Source of the DNA: an uncultured Pelagibacteraceae bacterium
Lineage (GTDB): Bacteria; Pseudomonadota; Alphaproteobacteria; Pelagibacterales; Pelagibacteraceae
Reading direction: 5' to 3'
Assembly: GCA_902594675.1 (NCBI GenBank)
Contig: CACJNE010000001.1
Coordinates: 1 to 64,000, forward strand
DNA: 64,000 nt
This document shows positions 8,823 to 15,914 of the stretch, one piece after another. The position numbers were made by a program, and so were the translations under genes. How positions within the stretch are numbered: position 1 is the first letter of the stretch; each line of letters begins with the position of its first letter. The notes under the pieces were generated by a model that searched no databases, was not told where the DNA came from, and saw nothing but the letters and a program-made list of their open reading frames with translations.

Positions 8823-10149
8823 ATGAGGAACGTACTTATTTTATTGATATTATTTGTATTTTTTTTTTAGTGATTCTAAAGCGGGATTAAAAGAACCTGG
8901 AAAAATAAATAACTTACAGTGTGCATTAAATGCCTTAGATGGATACAAAGAGGCACTAGAATATTTAAAAAAAAATCCAAAAAAAAATTCTGTTGTATAT
9001 TTAGCATGTCTTGATGGAGAATGGTCTTGGTACTGGTCAGGCTCAAATAAGATCAGCAAAGCACATAAAACTGCTTTAAAAAATTGCTCAAAAAATTCAA
9101 AAAAAAACGGGAATGGTGAGTGTTTTTTGTTTTCAGAAAATGATAAAATTGTTTGGGAGTTGTCAGAAGAAAAAAAAGTTTCTTTAAATCAAGTGATCAT
9201 AAAACTTAACAAACATGATGAAAATAAATATACTGGATGGCCTCATCCATATCAATTTGTTAATATAAATGACCCTAGATTTGTAAAGTATACTGATCAA
9301 AAAAAAAAATTAATCTACGTTAATCAAAATGATGATATTGAAGGAAGATATTTGTATGACCGAGAAGATAAATCAGATGATTTTCAAGTCCATGCGATAT
9401 ATGTTCTTGCCTCAGACTCAAAAGATAAAAAGTATGATGTTAATGGTGTAATAGAGAGAATTGTTCTCAAAGGTAACAAGCATTTAAAATATAAAACAAA
9501 AGAAAAAAGTTTTAGATTAGATTTTACTAAAGAGGGTAAGCTCGATGTCAGTTTCTTAAGACTTCCTATCACTAAAAAAGAACTAAATAATCATCAAGAT
9601 GGAACAACTCTTATAGCGGCTGAAGCTGTGAGAAATGGTTTTTATCATCCAAAAAAACTTTATTCAATTTTTTACCAAGATAAATATAAGAGAGAGTGGG
9701 GCCAAGTAGGTAGTGGTACAATTGAAACTCCCAATGGAGATGTTGAAATAGTTTCAGGTGTTGTTTATTTGGGAGGAGAGGGCAGAAGAGATGCTTACAT
9801 ACCCCATTTACACGAACTTTTTCATGCTCTAGGCTTTGTCCAGCTTTGCGCACCAGCTGCTGTAATAGAGAAAAACAGTAGGTGGGGAAAAAATGATCAT
9901 TTAACTTTTGCAGGAGATATTATGAGTAATAATGACAGTGGGAATGGAAATATAGATAGTAAAAGAAAACATTATTACGGTCACTCCATGAAAAATTGTC
10001 CAATGGATTTACGTAAAAGTGTATTTTTAGAACCAACTGAAAAAGATCCTCAACATGTACCAAGAACAGAAAATTGTTATAAAACGCAATGGGTTGAGGT
10101 ATATAATCATCAACGTTCTGTTGATTGTCTTAATAGATTAAATTTTTAA
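8823..10149 (+). CDS. Secreted zinc-metalloprotease-like protein, signal peptide out of frame at a poly-T run
   Basis: The main frame is open from 8854 (TTG) to 10149, 431 residues, but lacks a complete signal peptide. An ATG at 8823 encodes MRNVLILLILFVFFF in another frame and ends at TAG just after ten T (8859-8868). Removing one T would join the two and give a normal exported protein. A cysteine-containing N-domain (about 20-105) precedes a catalytic-type domain with HELFHALGF at 320-328 (HExxH zinc site; no clear third His at the metzincin position). The stretch around VHAIYVLASDS matches the paralogue at 34018-34887, as do the C-terminal cysteines. Target unknown. Coordinates here include the out-of-frame signal peptide. 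Confidence 0.65.
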
Positions 10150-10151
10150 GA

Positions 10152-10959
10152 TTAATTTTTACAAACTACAGGATAAGTATTTAAATTTAATTCATCCAAA
10201 ACTCTAATTCGATTAGGTATTTTTTTTAATACTTTTTCTTTTGTTTTTCCTTTTATTCTATCTTCATAACATCTTATTCCTACCCAAAATGCTATTGTTT
10301 CTGCGATGTCTTCAGCAAAATCAGTTCTGGCATAATCTGTAATATAAATTTTATCATCTTTTACAGCTTGAAACCATTTTTTACTGTTTTTGAGATGTTG
10401 CTGAATACTAGCGTGAGCTGCTTCATGAAGTAAAGTATAAAATATTTCAGGGTTTCCCTCAGGATACAGTGTGAATGAGTGGCCTTGATCACCAAATGGA
10501 TCTTCACCTAAATTATAGGTATATAAGTCCCTAGGTTCATCTAATTTTTCAATAGTTGCAAACGAGCTTTGTGAACTGCCGGGATGTACTGTAATTCTAT
10601 GTACTCTATAATGTTCAGTCATGGTTTTTGTTATTTTGTATCCATGTCTTAGGAAAAACGGCAGTTGTCCAAACATTAAACTATATTTTTTAACTAGTTT
10701 ATCAGCTTTATCTCTTTTAAATTCTTTATTTATTCTAAATTGGATAACATGGTCACAATTTGCATAAGTAACATTGTAAATATATGCATCAAATTTTATT
10801 GGAAAAAATTTAATTTTGTTTGTTTTGCGATTTCTTGGAATTCCTTTGAAACCATCAAGTTTTTTACCTGATGTTTGTTTAATAAATTTTATTTCTTTTA
10901 AAGCAGACGGGTCTTTTATATTTCGAAAAGTTAAATTTTTTTGATTTTTATAAACGAAT
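10152..10959 (-). CDS. Zinc-peptidase-like domain, 3' part of a frameshifted MORN-peptidase gene
   Basis: The first ATG is at 10676 (174 residues), but the frame stays open and protein-like upstream to 11033 with no usable start; the stretch includes DAYIYNVTYANCDHVIQFRIN. This suggests the domain is the C-terminal half of the protein begun at 11787. The frames differ by one base and meet at eight T (minus-strand A) at 10961-10968; deleting one A would join them. The active-site motif is HEAAH, followed about 45 residues later by AEDIAETIAFW, which could supply a glutamate zinc ligand (gluzincin type). The end is three bases from the convergent metalloprotease gene. Substrate unknown. Confidence 0.6.
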
Positions 10960-11787
10960 CTTTTTTTTCTTGATATTTTTTGCTTCTGATTTCCAATTAA
11001 AATTTCTATAATAGATTTTACTAGGATCTTTTTTTAAAATCTTACATTCATTATTGTTATCTTGAAAATCTTTTTGCCAAATAACTTCACCAATAGGTTT
11101 TTTTTTAGCAGATAATTCTGCTGTTTTTTTTATTACTTCATTAACTAACTCCCCTTTTTTCCATTGTCCTGATACTTTATCTCCATTAGCATAAATGTAG
11201 AGTCCAAAACCATCTGCTTGGTTATTTTTTCTATTACCAATATATTTATCTCCATTTGGCCAAGTTACCGTTCCTTCTCCATTCTGTAATCCAAATTCCC
11301 ATTCTCCGGAATATTTTGACCCATCAATCCATTCAAATGTCCCAATTCCATGATGTTTTCCATTTTTCCAACTACCGGAATATGTATCTCCATTTGGCCA
11401 AGTTACTGTTCCTTCTCCATTTACGCAATCACCTTCATGACATTCTGCTTTTATATTTGATTTTTTTACAATATTTGATTTTTTTTCTTGTCCAATATTT
11501 TCTAAAATTCTTTTTTTACCAATTGCAAAGAGTTTACATTCACCAGAAATTCCTTTAAGCTTTTTTTGTTTTTTACAATCACTTAAACCATCATTTTTTC
11601 CTGTTCCACGACCGTACTCACATCTTCCATCATTACCCATTACAACATAAAGATAATCATTAGATTTTTCTTTTAACAAATCTTGATATACTTCATCTAC
11701 AATCCATTTACATATTTGATTTGTTTTTGCATAAGACGCATTACTCCATAATAAACTGATTAACAAAATTATAAAAAATCTTATCAT
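10948..11787 (-). CDS. Exported MORN-repeat protein, 5' part of a probable MORN-peptidase fusion
   Basis: A 279-residue frame with a signal peptide (residues 1-20, FFIILLISLLWSNASYA). An N-terminal cysteine-bearing part (about 25-95) precedes three to four MORN repeats at about 118-205, seen as repeats of the type GEGTVTWPNGDTYSG, HGIGTFEWIDGSKYSGEW and ADGFGLYIYANGDKVSGQW. MORN repeats form beta-hairpin rods that bind proteins or lipids. The frame ends shortly after an eight-base A run; one base fewer would extend it into the HEAAH peptidase domain downstream. As it stands it would be a periplasmic MORN protein without the enzyme domain. Confidence 0.65.
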   Translation of the reverse strand: MIRFFIILLISLLWSNASYAKTNQICKWIVDEVYQDLLKEKSNDYLYVVMGNDGRCEYGRGTGKNDGLSDCKKQKKLKGISGECKLFAIGKKRILENIGQEKKSNIVKKSNIKAECHEGDCVNGEGTVTWPNGDTYSGSWKNGKHHGIGTFEWIDGSKYSGEWEFGLQNGEGTVTWPNGDKYIGNRKNNQADGFGLYIYANGDKVSGQWKKGELVNEVIKKTAELSAKKKPIGEVIWQKDFQDNNNECKILKKDPSKIYYRNFNWKSEAKNIKKKKIRL

Positions 11788-11821
11788 TTTATTAAAATAT
11801 ATTTATATTCTATTTTATTGT

Positions 11822-11849
11822 TTGAAAGAAAAAAAATAAGTAGTATAAA
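11822..11849 (+). promoter_or_regulatory. Promoter before the truncated tRNA-Met copy
   Basis: TTGAAA at 11822-11827 and TATAAA at 11844-11849 with a 16-base spacer, 16 bases before the tRNA-like sequence. The same promoter is repeated without change before the intact tRNA gene. It is probably active but would here transcribe a broken tRNA and possibly the genes inside the inserted element. Confidence 0.6.
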
Positions 11850-11865
11850 GCATCAACTTTTTGAT

Positions 11866-11928
11866 GGCGGGGTAGCTCAGTTGGTTAGAGCGCGGGACTC
11901 ATAAGCCCGAGGTCAGTGGTTCGATCCC
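11866..11928 (+). pseudogene. Truncated tRNA-Met(CAT) copy
   Basis: The first 63 bases of tRNA-Met (acceptor 5' strand, D-arm, CTCATAA anticodon loop, variable region, 5' half of the T-arm) are identical to the intact gene at 13162. After GGTTCGATCCC the sequence changes, so the 3' T-stem, the acceptor 3' strand and CCA are absent. It cannot fold into a working tRNA and marks the left junction of the inserted segment. Confidence 0.85.
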
Positions 11929-11965
11929 CTAGATTTCCTAATTAATTTAAGCAAACATTCATATT

Positions 11966-11983
11966 GGTCCACTGGTGGTCCAC
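11966..11983. repeat. Two GGTCCAC repeats at the left end of the element
   Basis: GGTCCAC occurs at 11966-11972 and 11977-11983, 11 bases apart (one helical turn). The same heptamer occurs at 13061-13067 and 13072-13078, again 11 apart, near the other end, with a variant GGTCCAA at 13050-13056. The equal spacing at both ends suggests binding sites for a recombinase or accessory factor. Confidence 0.5.
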
Positions 11984-11998
11984 TGATAAAGTAGATTT

Positions 11999-12787
11999 GT
12001 GAAAAAAATTATTTTTTTTGGATTAATAGTTCTTGCTATAATTGGCTATCAATATGATAAAAAAAATAAAGCAGAGATAAAAGCCAAAACAATTTGTACA
12101 GATCATTTTAAAACTGACGATAAAAGATGTTTAGAAAAGTATTGGAACTATATCTTTTATATTTCTAAAGATTTATCTGAAGAAAGATTTGAAGAATATA
12201 AGCTGCAAGTACGATCGGTTGAGAATAAAATAGATCAACTCATTAAAGAGAATGAAAATACTTTAATAAATGCTTTAGAATATAATATTGTTCCATTTCA
12301 TGAAATTAGAAGAGTTATTGGTGATGAAATAGTCGGCAAAAAAGTTATTTTGACTGGTGGAAATAAGGCGAGATTTGATTGGCCTTATTGCAGAGGATAT
12401 TTCAGCAAATATTACGTTTGCATGAAACAAAAAGGGTATGATTATGACTCAGATAAAGAAGTGGATGACAAACTTGAGGTAGGAATAATTAACATTGAAG
12501 ATTTTCCAAAAGTTAAAGAAATAATTGATGAATTAAGAAGTTTTAATTTAAATTATTATAAAATAACAGTTTATGGTGAAATGATGCAACAAGGATTTGA
12601 ACCTAAAATTGATGCAGATTTTATAAAACTTGAAAAAGTTTTGTTGGATGATGATGCATATATGGATGCATTAAATTCAGGTATATACGATACCTTGCAT
12701 GATAAGTTTGCCAAGTATTATAAGGAAAAGTTTCCTGATGAAAAAAAAGTTCCAAGACACGATTTAACTGTATATAATAAACCTTAG
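11999..12787 (+). CDS. Membrane-anchored protein of unknown function carried by the element
   Basis: A 262-residue protein starting at GTG. Residues 2-17 (KKIIFFGLIVLAIIGY) form a signal anchor; the rest is soluble and rich in charged residues, with cysteines at about 33, 44, 135 and 142 in the probable periplasmic part. It is the only sizeable gene in the tRNA-Met insertion. No recombinase, nuclease or phage motif is visible. Its codon use looks like that of the neighbours, so there is no compositional sign of recent foreign origin. Function unknown. Confidence 0.55.
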   Translation: MKKIIFFGLIVLAIIGYQYDKKNKAEIKAKTICTDHFKTDDKRCLEKYWNYIFYISKDLSEERFEEYKLQVRSVENKIDQLIKENENTLINALEYNIVPFHEIRRVIGDEIVGKKVILTGGNKARFDWPYCRGYFSKYYVCMKQKGYDYDSDKEVDDKLEVGIINIEDFPKVKEIIDELRSFNLNYYKITVYGEMMQQGFEPKIDADFIKLEKVLLDDDAYMDALNSGIYDTLHDKFAKYYKEKFPDEKKVPRHDLTVYNKP

Positions 12788-12847
12788 TCCTGATTTAGAA
12801 AATATCTCTACTTGCTGGGACTTTAAACACAACGCTAAAGGAGGCAA

Positions 12848-13015
12848 ATGAAAATAATAATACAATCAATAAAAAACTATTTTAAATCAAAGAAGGATAG
12901 GGGATTAGAACCTATATTTTTTGAAAAAATAGGTGATCAAAAAACATCAAGAGATGAGATGAAAAAAAATTTGATCAAAGCATTAGAAAAAAATGGTTGG
13001 ACTATAAAAAAATAA
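12848..13015 (+). CDS. 55-residue basic protein, unknown function
   Basis: ATG at 12848, stop at 13013-13015. It has a strong AAAGGAGG ribosome site at 12837-12844, among the best in the window, though only three bases from the ATG. The product is lysine-rich with a helical, partly amphipathic C-terminus (KKNLIKALEKNGWTIKK) and no signal peptide. It might bind nucleic acid, but no family motif is seen. The 60 bases before it (GCTGGGACTTTAAACACAACGC) look like an organised leader rather than random AT-rich spacer. It lies within the tRNA-Met insertion. Confidence 0.5.
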   Translation: MKIIIQSIKNYFKSKKDRGLEPIFFEKIGDQKTSRDEMKKNLIKALEKNGWTIKK

Positions 13016-13024
13016 ATAACGCAC

Positions 13025-13088
13025 GGGTTTCCACGTGACCAGAAATCCTGGTCCAAATTTGGTCCACTCACGGTCCACGAGGAAACCC
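13025..13088. repeat. Nested inverted repeat near the right end of the element
   Basis: GGGTTTCCACGTGACC at 13025-13040 pairs with GGTCCACGAGGAAACCC at 13072-13088 (one mismatch and one bulge). Inside lie a CCAAATTTGG palindrome (13053-13062) and GGTCCAC motifs. The stretch is clearly more GC-rich than its surroundings. It could be a recombination site, an RNA hairpin ending the small gene, or both. Confidence 0.6.
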
Positions 13089-13113
13089 TTATTAAAGACG
13101 TTTTCTTAATTTC

Positions 13114-13224
13114 TTGTTTGAAAGAAAAAAAATAAGTAGTATAAACCAACAATTATTTTATGGCGGGGTAGCTCAGTTGGTTAGAGCGCGGGACTCATAA
13201 GCCCGAGGTCAGTGGTTCGATCCC
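13114..13224 (+). repeat. Right copy of the 111-bp direct repeat
   Basis: Matches 11818-11928 at 106 of 111 positions, all differences being in the 14-base linker at 13146-13159. It contains the promoter and most of the intact tRNA-Met gene. Confidence 0.9.
13118..13145 (+). promoter_or_regulatory. Promoter of tRNA-Met(CAT)
   Basis: TTGAAA at 13118-13123 and TATAAA at 13140-13145, spacer 16 bases. It is identical to the promoter of the truncated copy although the linker behind it has drifted, which supports it as the functional element. Confidence 0.65.
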
Positions 13225-13238
13225 ACTTCCCGCTACCA
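13162..13238 (+). tRNA. tRNA-Met (anticodon CAT)
   Basis: A 77-base tRNA including an encoded CCA. The acceptor GGCGGGG pairs with TCCCGCT (G-U at both ends); the D-arm is GCTCAGTTGGTTAGAGC; the anticodon arm is CGGGA-CTCATAA-GCCCG with CAT at loop positions 34-36; the T-arm AGTGG-TTCGATC-CCACT is perfect. The body resembles alphaproteobacterial elongator tRNA-Met. A lysidine-modified tRNA-Ile(CAT) cannot be wholly excluded by eye, and the unpaired A-G at the base of the anticodon loop should be noted. Its promoter and 5' part appear to have been supplied by the upstream insertion. Confidence 0.92.
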
Positions 13239-13673
13239 TTAATCAAATTTTCTTAAAAATTCAGGATCAATGTGAATTACGTAATTTTCTAGTGCATTTG
13301 AAACAGTTGTTTCTTCCATTAATGATAAAAAAGCAATTTCTCCTAACAATTCAAAAGCCTTCAAGAATGCTTCATCTCCTTCGTATTTTAAAACATTTTT
13401 TGTTTCTTTAAAACAAACTGTTCCTAAAATATATTGTACATAATCAGCTACTGCAATTTCATGTTTGGTAAATTTACTCTTTGGAATATTGAACTCTTCT
13501 TTTAAGGCTGAATGGTGTGCCATTGCAGAAAATGCCCATCTCACAAGAACTATTTTGTCTCTTTCAGTAGTATTTTGCATCAGACAGTTTGCAAATTTAT
13601 CAGAATATTGTCCGGCAAGTGAAGTTGTTTGATAAAACGTTATTAAAATTAGAATGGTTATTAATTTTTTCAT
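13239..13673 (-). CDS. Small exported protein, unknown function
   Basis: A 144-residue protein with a signal peptide (residues 1-20, ITILILITFYQTTSLAG). The mature part is helical with two cysteines in the pattern of FANCLMQ and LGTVCF, which could form a disulfide in the periplasm. The stop is directly next to the tRNA-Met 3' end, so the genes converge. It is downstream of apt on the same strand with a 15-base gap and may share its transcript. No family recognised. Confidence 0.6.
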   Translation of the reverse strand: MKKLITILILITFYQTTSLAGQYSDKFANCLMQNTTERDKIVLVRWAFSAMAHHSALKEEFNIPKSKFTKHEIAVADYVQYILGTVCFKETKNVLKYEGDEAFLKAFELLGEIAFLSLMEETTVSNALENYVIHIDPEFLRKFD

Positions 13674-13688
13674 TTTAATACTTATTCA

Positions 13689-14216
13689 TTAATGACCAGG
13701 GAAGTCCATTAAATTTTCAACCTTGTAACCTTTTTTTAGAAGATTATCACAACCTCCCAAATCAAAAAGATTAATTACAAATATAAAGGCTGCTACATTT
13801 CCTTTTGAAAGCTCTACAAGTTTTGCTGCTGCTTCAGCAGTCCCACCTGTAGCTATCAAATCATCGATTATTAGTACAGAGTCATTTGTATCTATAGAAT
13901 CTTTATGAACTTCAATTGTAGCTGTACCGTACTCAAGTTGAAAATCCACTGAGTGAACGTCAGCAGGAAGTTTGTTTTTTTTCCTTAGTAATATAAATGG
14001 TTTTTTTAATATGTAAGAAACAGCAGAAGCAAATACAAAACCTCGTGATTCAATTGCAGCTATCTTATCCACCTTAAATTTTTTAGATTTTTCAATAATT
14101 TGATTAATTGCCTCCTCAAAAGCAGCCTCGCTCTTAATTAAAGTAGTTATATCTCTAAATAAAATACCTTTTTTAGGATAATCCTTAATTGAGCGAATAT
14201 AATCTTTTAAATCCAT
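13689..14216 (-). CDS. apt: Adenine phosphoribosyltransferase
   Basis: Cytosolic purine salvage: adenine plus PRPP gives AMP and pyrophosphate. The 175-residue length is typical. Visible motifs are FRDITTL at 20-26, ESRGF at 56-60, and the PRPP loop VLIIDDLIATGGTAEAA at 114-130. The gene is divergent from mtnP with 37 bases between starts. That placement is meaningful, since adenine is what MtnP releases from methylthioadenosine. Confidence 0.95.
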   Translation of the reverse strand: MDLKDYIRSIKDYPKKGILFRDITTLIKSEAAFEEAINQIIEKSKKFKVDKIAAIESRGFVFASAVSYILKKPFILLRKKNKLPADVHSVDFQLEYGTATIEVHKDSIDTNDSVLIIDDLIATGGTAEAAAKLVELSKGNVAAFIFVINLFDLGGCDNLLKKGYKVENLMDFPGH

Positions 14217-14253
14217 AATAGTACTTTATAAATACAATATAATTACTTTTTAC

Positions 14254-15126
14254 ATGTCAAACAATAAATTAGCAATAATTGGTGGCAGTGGTCTCTACGA
14301 TATTGAGGAATTCGAAGATAGAGAATTTCTAGATATAAATACTCCATGGGGAAAACCATCAGATAACATTTTAAAAACAAATTATAGCAATAAAGAAGTT
14401 TATTTTTTACCAAGACATGGGAAAGGACACTTTATTTCACCATCAAATATAAATTTTAGAGCAAATATTTGTTCATTGAAACAATTAGGTGTAACAGATA
14501 TTGTTTCAGTCTCTGCAGTTGGCTCACTCAAAGAGGATTTGCCTCCAGGTAAATTTGTTATTATTGACCAATTTATAGATAGAACTTTTGATAGAAATAA
14601 AACTTTTTTTGATGAAGAAATAGTTGCCCATGTATCAATGGCACACCCGACTTCTAAAGGCTTAATGGATGCATGTGAAGATGCAATTAAAAAAGAAGGA
14701 ATAGATTATCAAAAAGGTGGAACTTATGTAGTAATGGAAGGTCCTCAATTTTCAACTTTGGCAGAGTCAAATCTTTACCGATCATGGAAAGCTGATGTGA
14801 TTGGAATGACAAATATGCCTGAAGCAAAATTAGCAAGAGAGGCAGAGATTAGATATGCATCAATTTCAATGGTCACTGATTATGATTGTTGGCACCCTGA
14901 TCATGAAAATGTAGATGTCCAGCAAGTAATAAAAGTATTATTAGACAATGCTGAAAAGGCTAAGAGTATGATTAAAAACTTAATTCTTAACTTTGAAAGT
15001 CATATTGATCCGAATGATCCAACAAATAATTGTTTAGATGTTGCTATAATTACTGCTCCTGAAAAAAGGTCACAAAAAACAAAAGAAAAACTTAAGACAA
15101 TAGCTGGAAGAGTTTTAAATAAGTGA
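14254..15126 (+). CDS. mtnP: S-methyl-5'-thioadenosine phosphorylase
   Basis: Phosphorolysis of methylthioadenosine to adenine and methylthioribose 1-phosphate. The 290-residue protein has the phosphate site GGSGLYD at 10-16, PRHGKGH near residue 52, the MEGPQFST(L)AES region and GMTNMPEA, followed by TDYDCW, which is typical of MTAP rather than of purine nucleoside phosphorylase. It opens a tightly overlapping trio with the PhyH gene (GTGA overlap) and mtnA. Methylthioadenosine would come from the SpeD-SpeE protein encoded 4.6 kb downstream. Confidence 0.94.
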   Translation: MSNNKLAIIGGSGLYDIEEFEDREFLDINTPWGKPSDNILKTNYSNKEVYFLPRHGKGHFISPSNINFRANICSLKQLGVTDIVSVSAVGSLKEDLPPGKFVIIDQFIDRTFDRNKTFFDEEIVAHVSMAHPTSKGLMDACEDAIKKEGIDYQKGGTYVVMEGPQFSTLAESNLYRSWKADVIGMTNMPEAKLAREAEIRYASISMVTDYDCWHPDHENVDVQQVIKVLLDNAEKAKSMIKNLILNFESHIDPNDPTNNCLDVAIITAPEKRSQKTKEKLKTIAGRVLNK

Positions 15127-15914
15127 GTTTAAAATTATCTGATAAACAAATTTTAAATTATAAAAACGACGGAGTAATTTTAATCAAAGAAGCTTTTTCT
15201 CCCTGGATTGAAAAACTTAAAAATGGATTTCAAAAAGTAGTTGATAACCCAAGCTCACATGGCAGAGAAAATATTTCAAAACAAAAAGAAGGAAGATTTT
15301 TTGAAGATTATTGTAATTGGGAAAGAATTGAGGAGTTTAAAGATTTTATTTTTAACTCACCGGCAGCAGAAATTGTCGCTCAATCGACACAATCTAATAA
15401 AATTCAGGTTTTCCATGATCACATTTTCTTAAAGGAGCCTGGAACAAAAAAAGAAACTCCATGGCATCAAGATCTCCCATATTATTGTATAGAAGGTGAT
15501 GATACTGGAAGTTTCTGGATTCCGCTAGATGATGTCTCAAAAGATAATTCCCTTAAAGTTTTAAAAGGATCCCATAGGTTACCAATGCTAGTAAGACCCA
15601 CTAAATGGTCAAATGACTCATTATGGTATAAAAATAATAGGAGTTTTATGGACATGCCAAATATTGATAAAAATAGTATTTTTAGCACAGAGATGAACAA
15701 AGGAGATGCAATATTATTTAATTTTAAAGTTTTACACTCATCCTCAGGAAATAGTGAGAAAAAAAGTCGTAAAGCTTTTTCTGTGAGATTTATTGGAGAC
15801 GATGTAAGATATATTGATAGAAAAGGAGAAACTTCTCCGCCTTTTCTAGGAATAGATTTAAAACCAGGCGATAAAATGAGAAAGGATTGGTTTCCAGTGG
15901 TTTGGAGCAATTAA
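15123..15914 (+). CDS. Phytanoyl-CoA dioxygenase (PhyH) family Fe(II)/2-oxoglutarate enzyme
   Basis: A 263-residue double-stranded beta-helix oxygenase. The iron ligands appear as HQD (H115, D117) and H205 in VLHSSSGN, with an arginine around 216-222 likely to bind 2-oxoglutarate. Family members hydroxylate small metabolites or acyl chains. It is sandwiched between mtnP and mtnA: its GTG start overlaps the mtnP stop, and mtnA begins at the base after its stop. It should therefore act on something linked to methylthioadenosine salvage, but no known salvage route uses a PhyH enzyme at this step. The substrate is open. Confidence 0.85.
   Translation: MSLKLSDKQILNYKNDGVILIKEAFSPWIEKLKNGFQKVVDNPSSHGRENISKQKEGRFFEDYCNWERIEEFKDFIFNSPAAEIVAQSTQSNKIQVFHDHIFLKEPGTKKETPWHQDLPYYCIEGDDTGSFWIPLDDVSKDNSLKVLKGSHRLPMLVRPTKWSNDSLWYKNNRSFMDMPNIDKNSIFSTEMNKGDAILFNFKVLHSSSGNSEKKSRKAFSVRFIGDDVRYIDRKGETSPPFLGIDLKPGDKMRKDWFPVVWSN

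Larger units (their letters stand above)
11818..11928 (+). repeat. Left copy of a 111-bp direct repeat (promoter plus 5' part of tRNA-Met)
   Basis: Matches 13114-13224 with a constant offset of 1,296 bases and no gaps. The first 32 bases (promoter) and the last 65 (tRNA body up to the T-loop) are identical; only the 14-base linker at 11850-11863 differs (five changes). Identity stops at 11929, inside the T-arm. Confidence 0.9.
11929..13224. mobile_element. 1,296-bp integrated element at tRNA-Met, no integrase
   Basis: The segment between the two tRNA copies. In the simplest model, recombination in or before the T-loop joined the old 5' tRNA part to the element on the left, while the element brought its own promoter and 5' tRNA part to rebuild the gene on the right. 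It carries two genes of unknown function (11999-12787 and 12848-13015), GGTCCAC motifs near both ends and a nested inverted repeat (13025-13088). No recombinase is encoded, so it would be a satellite or remnant needing an enzyme from elsewhere. Mobility is inferred, not shown. Confidence 0.6.

Noticed and set aside
8859-8868. Firm claim of phase variation at the poly-T run
   Set aside because: One sequence cannot separate real variation or slippage from a sequencing error, so it is reported only as a point to test.
11866-11940. A second working tRNA-Met gene
   Set aside because: The 3' half of the T-stem, the acceptor 3' strand and CCA are missing.
14217-14253. SAM-type riboswitch before mtnP
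   Set aside because: Only 37 bases separate apt and mtnP starts, too short for a riboswitch; the gaps before the PhyH gene and mtnA are absent.
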